Shown: positions 33,621 to 45,430 of the stretch, piece by piece | Position numbering within the stretch: position 1 is the first letter of the stretch | Layout of the letters: every line of letters begins with the position of its first letter | Origin: Gracilariopsis chorda | Taxonomy: Eukaryota; Rhodophyta; Florideophyceae; Gracilariales; Gracilariaceae | DNA length: 64,000 nucleotides | Assembly: GCA_003194525.1 (NCBI GenBank) | Contig: NBIV01000070.1 | Coordinates: forward strand, 62,001-126,000 | Reading direction: 5' to 3' | Translations under genes and position numbers: made by a program | The notes under the pieces: generated by a model | What the model saw: the letters and a program-made list of their open reading frames with translations, nothing else | The model's database searches: none | What the model was told of the DNA's origin: nothing

Positions 33621-34634
33621 CGTGATGTGAAGTTGGTGGTGATGGAGAGCTAAGGAGAGCGTTCAGAACGGACATGGGATGGGCGAGGGTTCGGTGGTGT
33701 CTGGCTCAAGGAGACAGCTCTTATGTACTAAGGGAAGGCCAACCGGTGAAGATTCCTCATTCGCATCAAATTTCTACATCAAAAACTAGCTCAGCGTGTG
33801 CTGCTGAATACATTGGCATCTGCACTGCAAATTCTGCAGTGACGTTTTTACAGAGGTACGTTTCTCGAAGAACGCTGAATGCTTCGAAAAGGCTAAAACC
33901 TCGGTGTTATACTTACCCTTGTAGCCTGATAATACAGTATATCGATAATTTTGCGTATCTTATCGGCTTATCCCTTACTTTCTCCGGCACCCTGACATCA
34001 TGCTGTTCCCGGTGTGGTGCAGTTTACCGTAACCATCTTAACCATTTCAGAGGGGCGTTGCGGTCTTGCTATTTTGAGCAGTACCTCCCTCTAATTAGAG
34101 CCATCCCGGAGCACGTGGCACCCCTTTAAGGAAGGGTTTGAAACAAGAATGGTCGACGCTCGCTCACTTCTAAGGATGTCCAGAGCACTTGGCTGCGCAT
34201 GTGTTCCATACCACCCTTAGTACGCAACTGAGACGAGCATTACGGTGAGAACACAATCCAAACCGATCGACAGCGCCAGAGGCTTGTTACGGAGCTTTTG
34301 TACACAACAACAATGATTTTTTTCAGAGACTTTGGATGCGTCTTTCAGTATTGTCCGACTCTAAATATCTATTGCCCGTTGTTTTTGGCACTACCCTGTA
34401 CATTGCGGACACACATCTGTAATTCTTATCAAGAGCGTCAAGCCTCTTGTAATAACGCAAATGCACAGGCAAATGTTGTACAGTGTGTACAAATACCGTT
34501 GTGAAAAGTGGAAAAAACTCATTGGGCACGTTGAAGTTTGGTGTACATCTCGACAACCCCACGAGATTCATGTCAAGGAAAATACCGCCCTAGATATTAT
34601 CTGGAGTCTAGATTCTAGACACATAGACGTGAAC
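33621..34634. other. Non-coding stretch upstream of the secreted gene
   Basis: Contains the 5' side of the minus-strand secreted gene. A 151-codon plus-strand ORF (33674-34129) lacks motifs, signal peptide or credible composition and is not called. Confidence 0.4.
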
Positions 34635-34890
34635 GAGTATGGGTTATATCGGCCGAGTGCGGGTTGGGGGGACGCGAGCCGCAGGCGAGGTACCAAACTT
34701 CCCTTCGAGTGACAAATAGTTGCACGAGTTCTTCGATATAACGTGGTTATCGCCCTGTCGCCCAACGTGTAGCCAACCAAACGCAAGGCAGAAATGCTTG
34801 AGAAATGACCGATATCGATGACAACACCGATAGAGTGAGATAACCATGGACCGTTCCGTTATCCTCACTGGTTCGGTGCCATATTGAGCT
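34635..34890. repeat. Dispersed 260-bp repeat, copy 2
   Basis: Colinear with 21680-21950 on the same strand, with shared words through the whole length. The two copies lie 13 kb apart on either side of the gene-bearing region. Confidence 0.65.
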
Positions 34891-35039
34891 TCCGAAAGCT
34901 GGCGGAGTTTCAGCGGATTGGTGGTGTTGGTATATTCCAGGATTCAGATGGAAAGGCATGCATCTCAGATGCAGAATGGCGTTTCCCTGGTCCAAAGGAG
35001 GCTAATAAGTGGGTGTCAACTCTATAGAGTTATAGAGGG

Positions 35040-35225
35040 GGTTGACGACGGAGTGACGGCAAGGACCGAAGGAGGCGGATACACTGAATGCTACATTTAT
35101 ACGGTGAGTGGAGGGCAGAGTGATGGCAAGGACCAAACGGAACAGATACACCGAATGCTAATCTACCTTTATACGGTGGGTTGACGACGGAGTGACAGCA
35201 AGGACCAAAAGAGGCGGATACCTCG
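35040..35225. repeat. Short minisatellite, about three units of 66-72 bp
   Basis: Units begin near 35040, 35106 and 35178 and share GGAGTGA(C/T)(G/A)GCAAGGACC, GGCGGATAC/AACAGATACAC and TTTATACGGTG. The third unit is cut short. No coding role is apparent. Confidence 0.65.
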
Positions 35226-35759
35226 GATCGGTTTAAAACAGAGTGACGAGTGTCAGAGCTCATCTCGCTGTTCTAAACACACGCGAGATATCCCCAAGAC
35301 CAATGTCTTGAAGTTTTGTACAGTAATGTTAATCATCCCACCATACTACATGGCGGCTCACAACACGCAAGCGGTCCTGGTAAAGGGTTACCAATGGTAT
35401 CTACAGGTACCTGCAAAGGGTTAGGATTGCTAGGTCGCTGGTACCAAAGATACATGGTAATACGGCGAGCTAAACTGATGTGTGAGTTATATTGTCCAAC
35501 TAGTAGTAATCATGGAAGCACAGAACTGCCTTCTTTGATAGGGAATATGGGACGTTATCTCAACACCCCCGTACTATAATGATTTGCCCATGTACAAAAG
35601 GAAGCGGCCTTCGGCCGCGGGCGGCACTGCAAGCCGCGGTGGAAAATTTATAAACAGCGGTGAAAACAAAAAAACGGGTGAGGAAAGCAAAAGCAAAAAA
35701 GCAAGTAGTTTTATTTATTGAATGAAAAACACAAAAAATATGATTACGGTTGTGGAGGG

Positions 35760-38700
35760 ATGCAGAACTGAATCGCTTCACGCAGCACTGGGATCGCGAG
35801 GGGCACAGGCATGGGATGAATTGTGTGCGCATTCGCGGATGTAATCTGTGGGTCATGCAGGAGCAGCAAATGGTCTGTAACTCGAACACGCGACAACGCT
35901 ACATACTACTGACCGGCGCAGAAAAATTTCGATGGTAAATCCATAACAAAGTCATCCAAGGTCTCTCCTTGTTTTTTATGAACAGTACCTGCAAACGCAA
36001 CACGAATGCGGAACTGAATTCAAATCATTCGAATGTCTGCGAAATAAAACTCGAAGTCGATACGATACGGGAGCTGTCGCTCCAGAACCTGTTATTTCCC
36101 TTGAAATCGAGCCATCAGCATCGTAAAATGATCGACATGCACGACTACGAACAGCTTTTTAGTGAACACAGCGAGATGCAGCACATTTTGAATTACCATA
36201 GCTGGCACACCGATCTTCAAGTTCAAGTTATGATGTGGTACTCTATAGCCGCATACTAATATGAAAATTCGGGAACGATAGTACTGACGAAGTCAGAGTC
36301 TGAGTTTTGTCCACGATCAGGCTGCACGGTTGTCGCTGACGGAAGAGTGAAGCGCTCACCAGGAAACAGATCTAGCGCTGCCGGATTGTGTTCATCTACC
36401 AACCGCTTTGTGGACGCAATGAGTATTCTGCTGAGATCCAAAACCTCCTTTCGTCGTGTTTTGAGCCACTTCCACAGGAATTGGTAAGCAGTTTGCATGC
36501 CACCGGTAGATTGGATCGTTGTTGGATATTGTGTTGCGTGCAATGGAACTTAAAAGCGACGCAAATGCCGGATCATCGGCTTGGAGTACTTCTTCGATGA
36601 GATAAAGCACTTGAACCGAGCACAAATTCCACAGATCACTCTTCCCTGGCAATTCGTTGAGAATGTTTGTGTACACTCGTCTCACATTTTCACTTTGCCC
36701 CGCCTTCATATACACCTGCGGCACTGCTGGAAGCAGCTGGGAGCAGTCACCGGATAGAACGATTGTCTAGCCCCCAAACGGAGGCGGGTTATCGATTCCA
36801 CTGCAGCAAATATCTTTGAGCAACGCATCCATGAGTTCGAATAGCTTTCGTGAGAGCATGGAAGCCTCATCCAAGACGAGCAGTTGTATTTTGCGTAACA
36901 TTTCCGAACGTTGTGATTGGGGACCGTACTATGACAAAGTGGCTGTAGTGCTGCTTTTACTGTCCTTGTCAGCTACACCCAGTCCGAACAGGCTATGTAA
37001 AGTGCGGCTACCTTCGTACAAAGATGCTGCGATGCCTGTTGTAGCAGTCATTTCGGCGAGCATTCCTTCCGACTCAGCGATATCACGAAAGAGGTTGAGC
37101 ACGTATGTCTTTCGGGTTCCTGAGGATCCTTGCACAAAGAACACGTTTCCAGGAGTGCTTATTCGCTCCTACAGCGCCTGTGGTTGTTACAATGCAGCAA
37201 TGAAGGTGTCAATTACTTGTCTTTGGCGAGGTTTTAAGGTGGCGTACCTTGACTGCAACGCTGACGCATTTTGTCCCACTCGCGCCTCTCGAGTTGTTGT
37301 AACTAGATTCGCCTCAGTCAATGCTACATGATCCTGCTGTAGGTCTTGGGAGAAGAATCTGTGATTGCGAAGCAGTCGCCTACTGAGCCGGTCTGAGATA
37401 TCCACCACACGTCAGTACATTTTTTGCTTTCGTTGCTGCTCATCTCCTGTATGTATGTCGCTACATAGCGCCTCCCAGTTTTCGACGGCCATTTTCTGTG
37501 GGTCTACGCCTTGTTGGCATAGTGTGACAACCAGATGTCGTACCTCGGAGGGCGTGCTGTAGATCTGCACTGCTTCTTGAAATGCAATATCAAACTCGGA
37601 TACGTCCGCAAGCAGTCCGCTTACAATCGCATTTTTACGATACGTTCCATACTGCTGTCAGTTGAAAGTCCTTTCATCTTCATAAGAGCTCGAGCCGTGA
37701 TTCATGAGCAGCAAGCATAGAGAAAAGATATCAATGTCCGACGTGGAAACACCTCTGATCCTTGCGACGCACTGCTCGTCTTCCGTGCGCTCTACCACGT
37801 ACACGGGAGGATCGCAGTCGTCTGTGGGCTCCTGAGTGCTGTCTCCGTCGTATTGGTTAAGCACGCGGGCTGGAAGCGTGCGATACAATCGAACTTTTTC
37901 AAAGTACGAAAGGTAGTCGAGGCTCGCATATGTTTCGGGCCTTGCAAAGTATCTCTCTAACCTAGACGGTAGCGATGCGGAATGGATTTGATTTGAACCT
38001 CTGAGCAGAAACTTTCGCTCTCCTTCCAAGTAAATGGCCAGTCGCTCTACTTTTGGTACGATGTGAACATGTCGAAACTCGAACATTCTCCAAGATGCGT
38101 TGACGGCGCCCACCACACGCGCTCGTATGTATGCACGAATGTCGTTCTGCGCCTGCGGCTCTTATTGCTGCTCGGTCTGTGTGCCTATCTCACTAACATC
38201 ACTCACATTGAGCACCATCTTTTTAGCTTTGGGCTGCTTAAACGCGTTCTTCATCAGGTAAGCCATTGCGCCTCCTCCTTGCGTGTGTTCTACGTTGATA
38301 TGAGAGCGGTACGTTTTGGTCAGAGTTGGGTTGTACGGCACAATCTTGAGGTCATGTTGCCTTCTTCTGCGGTAGACCATGCGATTCGTGCCTTCTTCAA
38401 TGTACGTCTCCGGCACAATCTTGTTGCGGTCGTGTCCAACCTTGAACCGCCCAGCACAATTCCGGCAATGGGGAGAGTGGCACTGCCTGTGCATGGAACG
38501 AATGAGGGCACGCAACGCGTCTTCTTCTCCTGGAAAGGTATTTCTGCACGAATCAGCTCGTCGATCACATCAACGTCTCCAATCACGCCTCCTTCGAGCC
38601 ACACGAGCATGTGTTGATGAGGCACATTGCCCTCTTGAAAATCGAGTTTTGATGCAAGCCCCAGGCACTTCAATCCAAATATGTGCTCCGAATTCTTCTC

Positions 38701-40190
38701 CAAGTACTTCATGAAGTCGTTTTCGTACTGGTTGTACACCCTTGCAATCAGATCCGGTCGATCAAACGGTCGAGGGCGGTTACTCTGTGCCGTAAATGCG
38801 CTCCGATTGCTGGTATTCATAAAAAGGCGCTGGATGTCCTCTCTCCAGATGTTCATGGTGATTGTAATGAAAAAAGAAGGCGGTCCTCTCTGCGCTACGA
38901 TCGCCTGTACATCCATGCGCTTGTTCTTCCAGTGCGCTACTGAATTGACCGAGTCATCGGGCAGAAATATGCGTCCCATTTGTGCGAACTGTGATGGTGA
39001 CACATGACCTGATTGCTGTTGTGCTTGCTGGATCTCTTGCTCTTGAACAATACGTGCCTGTTGTTCTCTCTCCAGGAAACATAGTCGCATGTCCTCAATG
39101 TTTGTGTGCGTGCGGAGCATCCACATCTGCATCAACGGTCCAATGTTTAGGAGGATGTTGTCGGAGTACAGATGTCGCTTTGCGTTCTCAGCCCAGGTGA
39201 GCTTTCGGAGCTTCCACTAGTGGAAGCTGATACCTGAACTTTGCTGGGTGGAGTTTCTTGCATCTAGAAACAGGCCAATGTCAAATGGTTCAAGCTGATC
39301 ACCGTACGGGTGGAGAAGAGGCAAATTGCCTTTCTCTAGAAGTTTAGATGCCGGTTTTAGAAGTCGTTATCGCACTTGCGCATTGTTTGGGGCATTCGCA
39401 GTCGCCCCTGCTCCAGCAGCAGCAGCAGTGGTCACTGCAGCGTGCCCTTCTGTTACGGTTCCTTCTACCAAGCACGGTATTTGAGACTCCACTGGATACA
39501 GGCCAGTGGGATCAACCACGAGCGTTCTCATCATGGTCGGCCCCCATCCAGGAACATCTTCAGGGTGAGGGCCAGCGCATGCATGAGTAGCACCGACTGT
39601 AGCACTTCGGGTTTCTTCGTATCCACGTACGACTATTTGTTGTTTCGCTGCTTGCACGCTGATATCCACGGCGGTCTCCGCATTTTGTTAATGTTGTTGC
39701 TGTTGCGTGCTAAGCAAGGATCGGTGGCGTTCGTGCACCACGTCTGGTTTCAGCTGGATCACATCGTACAACTTGGGTATGATGTCTCTTACGTTGATGT
39801 CCTGAATGAACACACGCATATTGGCAAGAGCATAGTGAGATGGATCCAAGGAAGGTAGACCGGTACCCCACAGAAAGCTGTAGCGCGTGTTTTCCTGGTT
39901 CTGCGTGGGCAGAGCGAGAGCTGCGTTGCCCTCATGTCTGAAAAAAAGGGACCACCTCTCGTCACATACGACATGTCCATGAACGCTTGCGTCGTCGCGA
40001 AGAGCGTAGTGAAGTTGAGTAAATGGCTGTGAAAGGCTCTCAGGCTATAAAGAATGCGAACGAACTCGCTGTTATGCCTTCTACGGAACGTAACGCCCCA
40101 CCCTGACATTCCTTTCATTCCACAGCATACTCTATTGGTCTCTTTGCCAAGCAAAACGCATCTGCAGTACTTGAAGCTATGAATTATCAA
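35760..40190 (-). pseudogene. Helitron Rep-helicase, decayed (copy A)
   Basis: Pieces in order on the minus strand: 40190-39789, the upstream region with CC-type cysteines and AFHSHLLNFTTLFA; 39669-39367, an Ala/Thr-rich linker; 39135-38320, a Helitron-like N domain with PSFFITITMN and the HUH-type PHQHMLVWL; 38515-37658, after one frameshift, YRRRR, HINVEHT and YLMKNAFK, then the conserved linker; 37650-37150, the LLADVSEFD block; 37144-35760, the PIF1-like helicase with a GSSGTRKT Walker A, LLVLDEASML, LSGDCSQLLP and QYVALSRVR. The Rep tyrosine motif has only its first Tyr, and Walker A has Arg for Gly. Multiple stops and at least one frameshift show that it is not functional. Confidence 0.8.
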
Positions 40191-40349
40191 TTTCCAGTCC
40201 GGGTACGGACAGGAAGAGAGCGTGCGTGCGTGCTAGCCGCATCTTCCGCATCGCCTTTGACCTGCAGTGGAAAGCGTCTCAAACTCCGGAACGCTTGCAT
40301 TGATGGCTGGATCATTCCAAGCTTCATCAGCCGCGGTATCCTACGCATA

Positions 40350-40946
40350 TTACACGCGATAAAGTCCTTGATCCGGACGTTCAGCACACTGCATGATCGT
40401 CTGATCACGCTGCTGAGGTGGGAGCTGTGGCTCCTGCTGTGGCGGGTGGAAGGGAGCAGGAGTGATCTCATCCTCTTCAAGTTCCATAGGAACGGGCATC
40501 CGCTCTTCATGTTGTTCGGCTTGTGGCAGAGTAGGTTGCTGTGGCAGCTGTGAGGGGGCGGAAGTGATCTCATCCTCTTCCATTTCCATCGGTATGGGCA
40601 TCTGTTCTTCTTCTTCAACTTGTGGCAGAGAAAGCTGCTGCAGCGGCTGTGAGGGAGTAGGATTGATCTCGCCCTCTTCCACTTCCATCGGAACGGGCAT
40701 CTGTACTTTTTCTTCAACTTGCGGCAGAGGGTGCGCATCTGTCTGCACGTTTGTGTGGCCCTCATCATCGCCAGCAGGCCCAGGTATTGGTGGGAGAGAT
40801 GGTGGCATAGGAGAGGAAGTTGGTTTTGATGTGGGCCTGGAACCACTTGCCTCAGCAACGCACGTAGGTGCAGGAGTAATTTCGTCCTCTTCCACGGCTT
40901 GAACAATGGGTCCTTGCACGTGCGCCCCACTCTCATTTACCGGCAT
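40350..40946 (-). CDS. Acidic protein with 33-residue repeats upstream of Helitron Rep
   Basis: A 198-codon ORF with ATG at 40946 reads on the same strand as, and just upstream of, the Helitron coding region. Three repeats of about 33 residues share MPVPMEVEEGEI or MPIPMEMEEDEIT followed by a Gln/Pro/Leu-rich stretch (PLQQLSLPQ-like). It is strongly acidic and probably disordered. It could be the N-terminal part of the Helitron protein, a separate accessory ORF, or host sequence captured by the element. No known domain is recognised. Confidence 0.4.
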   Translation of the reverse strand: MPVNESGAHVQGPIVQAVEEDEITPAPTCVAEASGSRPTSKPTSSPMPPSLPPIPGPAGDDEGHTNVQTDAHPLPQVEEKVQMPVPMEVEEGEINPTPSQPLQQLSLPQVEEEEQMPIPMEMEEDEITSAPSQLPQQPTLPQAEQHEERMPVPMELEEDEITPAPFHPPQQEPQLPPQQRDQTIMQCAERPDQGLYRV

Positions 40947-41017
40947 GTCATCTGGAGCGGGAGGAATTGGTAATCGTCCAGGTCATCCAGCTCCTGGCCT
41001 TGTGCCGCCGGAGTTCA

Positions 41018-41326
41018 CTATGACACCTCCTGAATTGGCTGTGGCACTACCGGAATTGGCTCTGGCCCCTCATGAATTGGCTCTGGCCCCTCCTGAATTG
41101 GCTCTGGCCCCTCCAGCGTTTGCTCGAACACCTCCAGCATTCTGTCTGGCGCCTCCAGAATTGGCTTTGGCACCTCTAGAATTCTCTCTGGCACCTCCGG
41201 CATTGGCTCTAGCACCCCCGGTATTGCCTCTTGCACCTCCAGAATTCGCTCGTACACGTCCATAATTGGCTCTGGCACCTCCACAATATGCTCGAGCACC
41301 TCAAGAGTTCGGTCTGGCCCCACCAA
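41018..41326 (-). repeat. 21-bp minisatellite encoding heptads
   Basis: A 21-bp unit (core GAATTGGCTCTGGCCCCTC) repeats about 14 times. In the minus frame it encodes seven-residue units of the LEVPEPI type without stops for 102 codons; on the plus strand the same DNA reads as PELALAP heptads. The minus frame matches the direction of the Helitron genes and its acid-rich style matches the neighbouring ORF, so that strand is the likelier coding one. It sits at the presumed 5' end of the Helitron. Confidence 0.65.
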
Positions 41327-41677
41327 AGGTTGGACATGGACCTCCTCGCGTCATTTTAATTTAACAAAAAGAGAAACAATCAATTCAATTCTTTTAAACC
41401 GCTAAAAAATTTAACAGGGTCCCAGAATAATCTCCAGTATAACTCAAAGTTGAAATTGAAAAAATGGTTGCAGGTTTTTGCTTTGCACCCACCGGGCCTA
41501 GTCGCATGAGTAAATAAAAAATATCTGCAAGACTTATATTCACCCGATGCAGTCGTGCGCAGCACAGGGACTCTCGACAAACTTCTCTTGGATTATGACG
41601 GGCGGAGTGTGCCCAACCAGTTTTCAAGCCGTTCGATGTTTAACCCGCGTCCGGTTGTAAGGATTGGTCTGCCTTTA

Positions 41678-43049
41678 CTCACACACCGAAGTGTGCCTTC
41701 TGGTCCCAAGCGGTACGACACGGCGGCCACCCCGGACCATGCACAGCAAGCTTTTATTAAGTCCAGGAAACGCTCAGACTTCCAGGATGGCCGTCAAACC
41801 ACCAGCATATCACAGAGGAGCACCTGACCTTTCCCAGATACGTGTTACTTAGTGTGCTACTGTTCTGGTGACCTGCACACGAGCTTGGCCTTGCCTAGGT
41901 CCCAGGCCAGCAAACAATGCCCAAAGCAGCAAAAGGTTACGACACTGTGCTATTGGCCAAGCCTGAATGAGATGCAAAATAGTGGTTAGGGTCAGCGAGC
42001 GAGATGCATTTGGCACTGCGCCATTGCAGTATATATGCTCTGTGCATTTTGCTGCACTGGCGCAGTGCAAAAAGGAAGCCACGTGTCGTGCAAGCCAGCT
42101 ACTGCTGAGTGGCTGGCACTGCAGTCATTTACTGTAGTGCCAGCCACTCAGCAGCAGTGGCAGTCAACAAACAGCAGCAGCCAATAAGCTTTGAGCTTTG
42201 CTGCTGCTACTGCCGATGCTGTTGCTGCTGGTGAGTTTTTTTTGGACAGGGAGGCGTTGCGCCAGAAGAGGTTTTTCGACGCGCTGAGGGAGGCGTGCGG
42301 GCGTGTTTATTGGCGTAGGACCTCCTTTCAATCAAAATGTACCCCCTCATACGCTTTTCAATGTATAGAATGGAGAGATGAGGAAGGTGTTGTTGATTGA
42401 CGGGATGCGTTGCGCCAATAAACACGCTCGCATGCCCCCGTACGCGCGTGGAAAAACCTCTCTTGGCGCAACGCCCCCCTTCCATTTACCAAATCCAGCA
42501 GCAGCAGCAGCAGCAAAGCGTACATCTCATTGGCTGCTGCTGCATGCTGCTGCATGTTGGCTGCTTCTGATGCTGAGTGGCTGGCACTACCGTACATGAC
42601 TGCAGTGCCAACCACTCAGCAGCAGCAGCTGGGTTGCGCGACACGTGGCTGCCATGTTGCACTGCGCCAGTGCAGAACAGTACAAAAAGCATATATACTG
42701 CACTGGCGCAGTGCAAAAAGCATCTACCTTGCTGACCCTAACCACTATTTTGCATCCCATTCAGGCTTGGCCAGTTGCGTAGTGTCGTAACCGTTTGGTA
42801 CTTTGGGCACTGCTTGCTGCCCTGGGACCTAGGCACGGCCAAGCTCGTGTGCAGGTCGCCACAAGAGTAACCCACTGAGTACTACGGATCTGGGAAAGTT
42901 CAGGTGCTCCTCTGTGGTATACTGGTCGTTTGACGGTGATCCAGAAAGTCTGAGGGTTTCCCAGAAATAATACCAGCTTGCTGTGCTGGGTCCGTGGCGG
43001 CCGCCGTGTCGTACCCCTTGGGACCGGAAAGCACACTTCGGTGTGTGAG
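41678..43049. mobile_element. 1.37-kb foldback element (near-spacerless inverted repeat)
   Basis: The left arm (41678-42363) and the right arm (42364-43049) are reverse complements of each other along their whole length, with scattered mismatches. Examples are CTCACACACCGAAGTGTGC at 41678 and its complement ending at 43049; GCACACGAGCTTGGCC near 41876 and its complement near 42840-42855; and TGCAAAATAGTGGTTAGGG near 41974 and its complement near 42730. The outer 14 bases are themselves a mini-hairpin (CACAC-CGAA-GTGTG). CAGCAG-rich runs lie in both arms. No transposase is inside, so it must be mobilised in trans, if at all. The right border abuts Helitron copy B exactly; the left flank is not Helitron. 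Confidence 0.8.
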
Positions 43050-44893
43050 CATTTCAAGAAGCAGTGCAGATCTACAGCACACCCCCCAAGCTACGATGTC
43101 TGGTTGTCACACTATCCCAACAACGCGCAGACCCAGAGAACATGGCCTTTGAAAACTGGGAGGCGCTCTGTAGTGCCATACATACAGGAGATGAGCAGCA
43201 ACGAAAGCAAGAAATGTACCGACGTGTGGTGAATATCTCAGACCGGCACGATGGACGACTGATTTGCGATCACAGCTTCTTCTCCCAACACCTCCAGCAG
43301 AATCATGCAGCATTGACTGAGGCTGATCGAGCTACAACGACTCGAGAGGCGGAGTGGTACGAAATGCGTCAAAGTTGCATTCATGGTATGCAACCTTAAA
43401 ACCTCGCCAAAGACAAGTCATTGACACCGTCATTGCTGCATTGCAACAACGGCAGGCGCTGCAGAAGCGAACAAGCACTCCTGGAAACGGGTTCTTTGTG
43501 CAAGGATCCGCAGGGACCCGAAAGACATACGTGCTCAACCTCCTTCGTGATATCGCTGAGTCGGAAGGAATGCTCGCCGAAATGACTGCTAAAACAGGCA
43601 CTGCAGCATCGCTGTACGAAGGTGGCCGCACTTTACATAGTGTGCTCTGACTGGGTGTAGCTGACAAGGACAGTACAAGCAGCACTACAGCCACTTTGTC
43701 ATAGTATATTCCCCGATCTCAACGTCCGGAACTGCTACCCAAAATACAACTGCTCGTCTTGGATGAGGCTTCCATGCTCTCACGAAAGCTATTAGAACTC
43801 ATGGATGCGTTGCTCAAAGATCTTCACCGCAGTGTATTCGAAAACCCGCTTCCGTTTGGAGGCTTGACAATCGTTCTATCCGGCGACTGCTCCCAGCTGC
43901 TTCCAGTAGTGCCACAGGCGTACATGGAGGCCGGGAAAAGTCGAAATTTGAGACGAGTGTACACAAATATTCTCAACGAATTGCCGTGGAAGAGTGATCT
44001 GTGGAGGATTTGCTCGGTTCAAGTGCTGTATCTCACCAAACAAGTACGCCAAGTCGATGATCCGGCATTTACATCGCTGTTACGTTCCATTGCACGGAAC
44101 ACAATATACAACAACGCTCTACTAGCGCTCAGATCTACCAGTGGCATTCAAACTGCCTACGGCTTCCTGTGGAAGTAGCTCACAACACAACGGACGGAGG
44201 ATGTGTATTTCAGCAAAATGCTCATTGCGTCCACAAACCAGTTGGTCGACGGACATAATGTGGCAGCGCTAGATCTGTTTCCTGTTGAGCGCTTCACTCT
44301 TCCGTCAGCGACAACCGTGCAGCCTGATCTTCGACAGAACCCAGAGTCTGACTTCGCCAGTACTATCGTTCCCGAGTTTTCATAATAGTATGCGCCTATG
44401 GAGTACCACATCATAACTTGGACTTGAAGATCGGTGTTCCAGTTATGGTAGCTCAAAACGTGCTGCATCTTGCTGTGGTCACTGGAAACCTGTTCGTGTT
44501 CGTGCATGTCGATCAGTTTACGATGCAGGTGGCTCGATTCGACGAGAACAGACAGGTGCTGGAACGACAGCTCCTGCATCGTATCGACTTCGAGTTTTCT
44601 TTCGCAGATATTCGCATGATTCGAAGGCTGTTCACCATTCGTCTCGCGTTTGCAGACATAAATGACAGGGAAAGACCTTGGATGAATTGTTTGTGGATGT
44701 ACGATTCAACTTCATCTGCGCCGGTCAGTTGTATGTCGCATTGTCGCGCGTTCGAAGGAACGTCCATGGGCTGCTCCTGCACGACCCGCAGCTTACATCC
44801 GCGAATGCACACAGAATTCATCCCATCCCTGTGCCAATTGCCAACCCACTGCTGCCTGAAGCTATTCAGTTCTGCATCCCTTCACAATGGTAG
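43050..44893 (+). pseudogene. Helitron helicase part, decayed (copy B)
   Basis: Starts inside the conserved block before the helicase (FQEAVQIYSTP, in common with copy A) and runs to the C-terminal stop at 44891-44893. PIF1-type motifs: GSAGTRKTYV (Walker A, Arg in place of Gly as in copy A), LLVLDEASML (43755-43784), GGLTIVLSGDCSQLLPVV (43858-43910) and GQLYVALSRVR (44724-44757). There are several stops and frame changes (43411, 43648, 44176, then between 44388 and 44670). The Rep domain is missing to the left, replaced by the foldback element. It is inverted relative to copy A. Confidence 0.8.
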
Positions 44894-45159
44894 TAATTTG
44901 TTTTGCTCATAGGTTGAATTAAAATACTTGCTTTTCTGCTTTTGCTTCTCCACCATTTTTTTTCTCACCACTGTTTATCAATCCACCACCGAGGCGCACA
45001 GTGCCGCCCACTGCCGAGGGCCGCTTGCTCTTGCCTCACTTCTAGAGTTCAATACTTTTTGGGGCAGTTCAAATTTCAGATATTGGGACTGTGGGGCTGC
45101 GCCATGAACCTGAAATAGTGAGCGATCTTAACAACGCCCACTTCTAATGATTTGTTCAT
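44894..45159. other. Helitron copy B 3' region
   Basis: Parallels the 3' tail of copy A, including TTTTCTCACC and the box GTGCCGCCC...GCCGA.GGCCGCTT (about 44999-45027), which in copy A is a perfect hairpin but is imperfect here. The true end is not identified. Confidence 0.5.
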
Positions 45160-45430
45160 GTATGAGGGGGGTGTAGTTGATTGACGGGAGGCGTTGCGCC
45201 AAAAACTCCCCTTGCATGCCCCCGTCAGTGCATGCAATTTCCACTTTGGCCCAACGCCTCCCCGCCAATTAAAAAATGCAGCAGCAGCCGCAGCAGCAGT
45301 AAAGCTCAGAGCTCATTGGCTAGTGCTGCATTTTGACTGCCGCAGCTGCTAATTGGCTGGCACCAAATTCATTTGGCAGTGCCAGCCAGTTACAATCTAC
45401 TGTACTCTATACAGACTACTGCACTGCAAG
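45160..45430 (+). repeat. Third, partial foldback arm
   Basis: Homologous to the right arm of the foldback element from its centre outward: TGTATGAGGGGG, GTTGATTGACGGGAGGCGTTG, CATGCCCCCGT, a complementary GGC.CAACGCC box, CAGCAGCAGC and GGCTGGCA. It lies immediately after Helitron copy B. The internal GGCGTTG(C/G)GCC and its complement about 80 bases later form a small stem of their own. Confidence 0.65.

Larger units (their letters stand above)
35578..41345 (-). mobile_element. Helitron copy A
   Basis: On the minus strand this holds, 5' to 3', low-complexity ORFs, a conserved upstream zinc-finger-like region, a Rep (HUH) domain and a PIF1-type helicase, the standard order of an autonomous Helitron. 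The 3' end of the element is at the low coordinate, where the hairpin GCGGCC-GAA-GGCCGC (35612-35626) stands about 35-45 bases before the presumed terminus. I could not identify a canonical CTRR end or TC start, so both borders are approximate. Confidence 0.7.

Noticed and set aside
33674-34129. 151-codon plus-strand ORF divergent from the secreted gene
   Set aside because: No signal peptide, domain or repeat; composition is like translated non-coding DNA.
40906-41265. 119-codon plus-strand ORF of PELALAP heptads
   Set aside because: By-product of the 21-bp satellite; the minus frame agrees with the Helitron coding direction.
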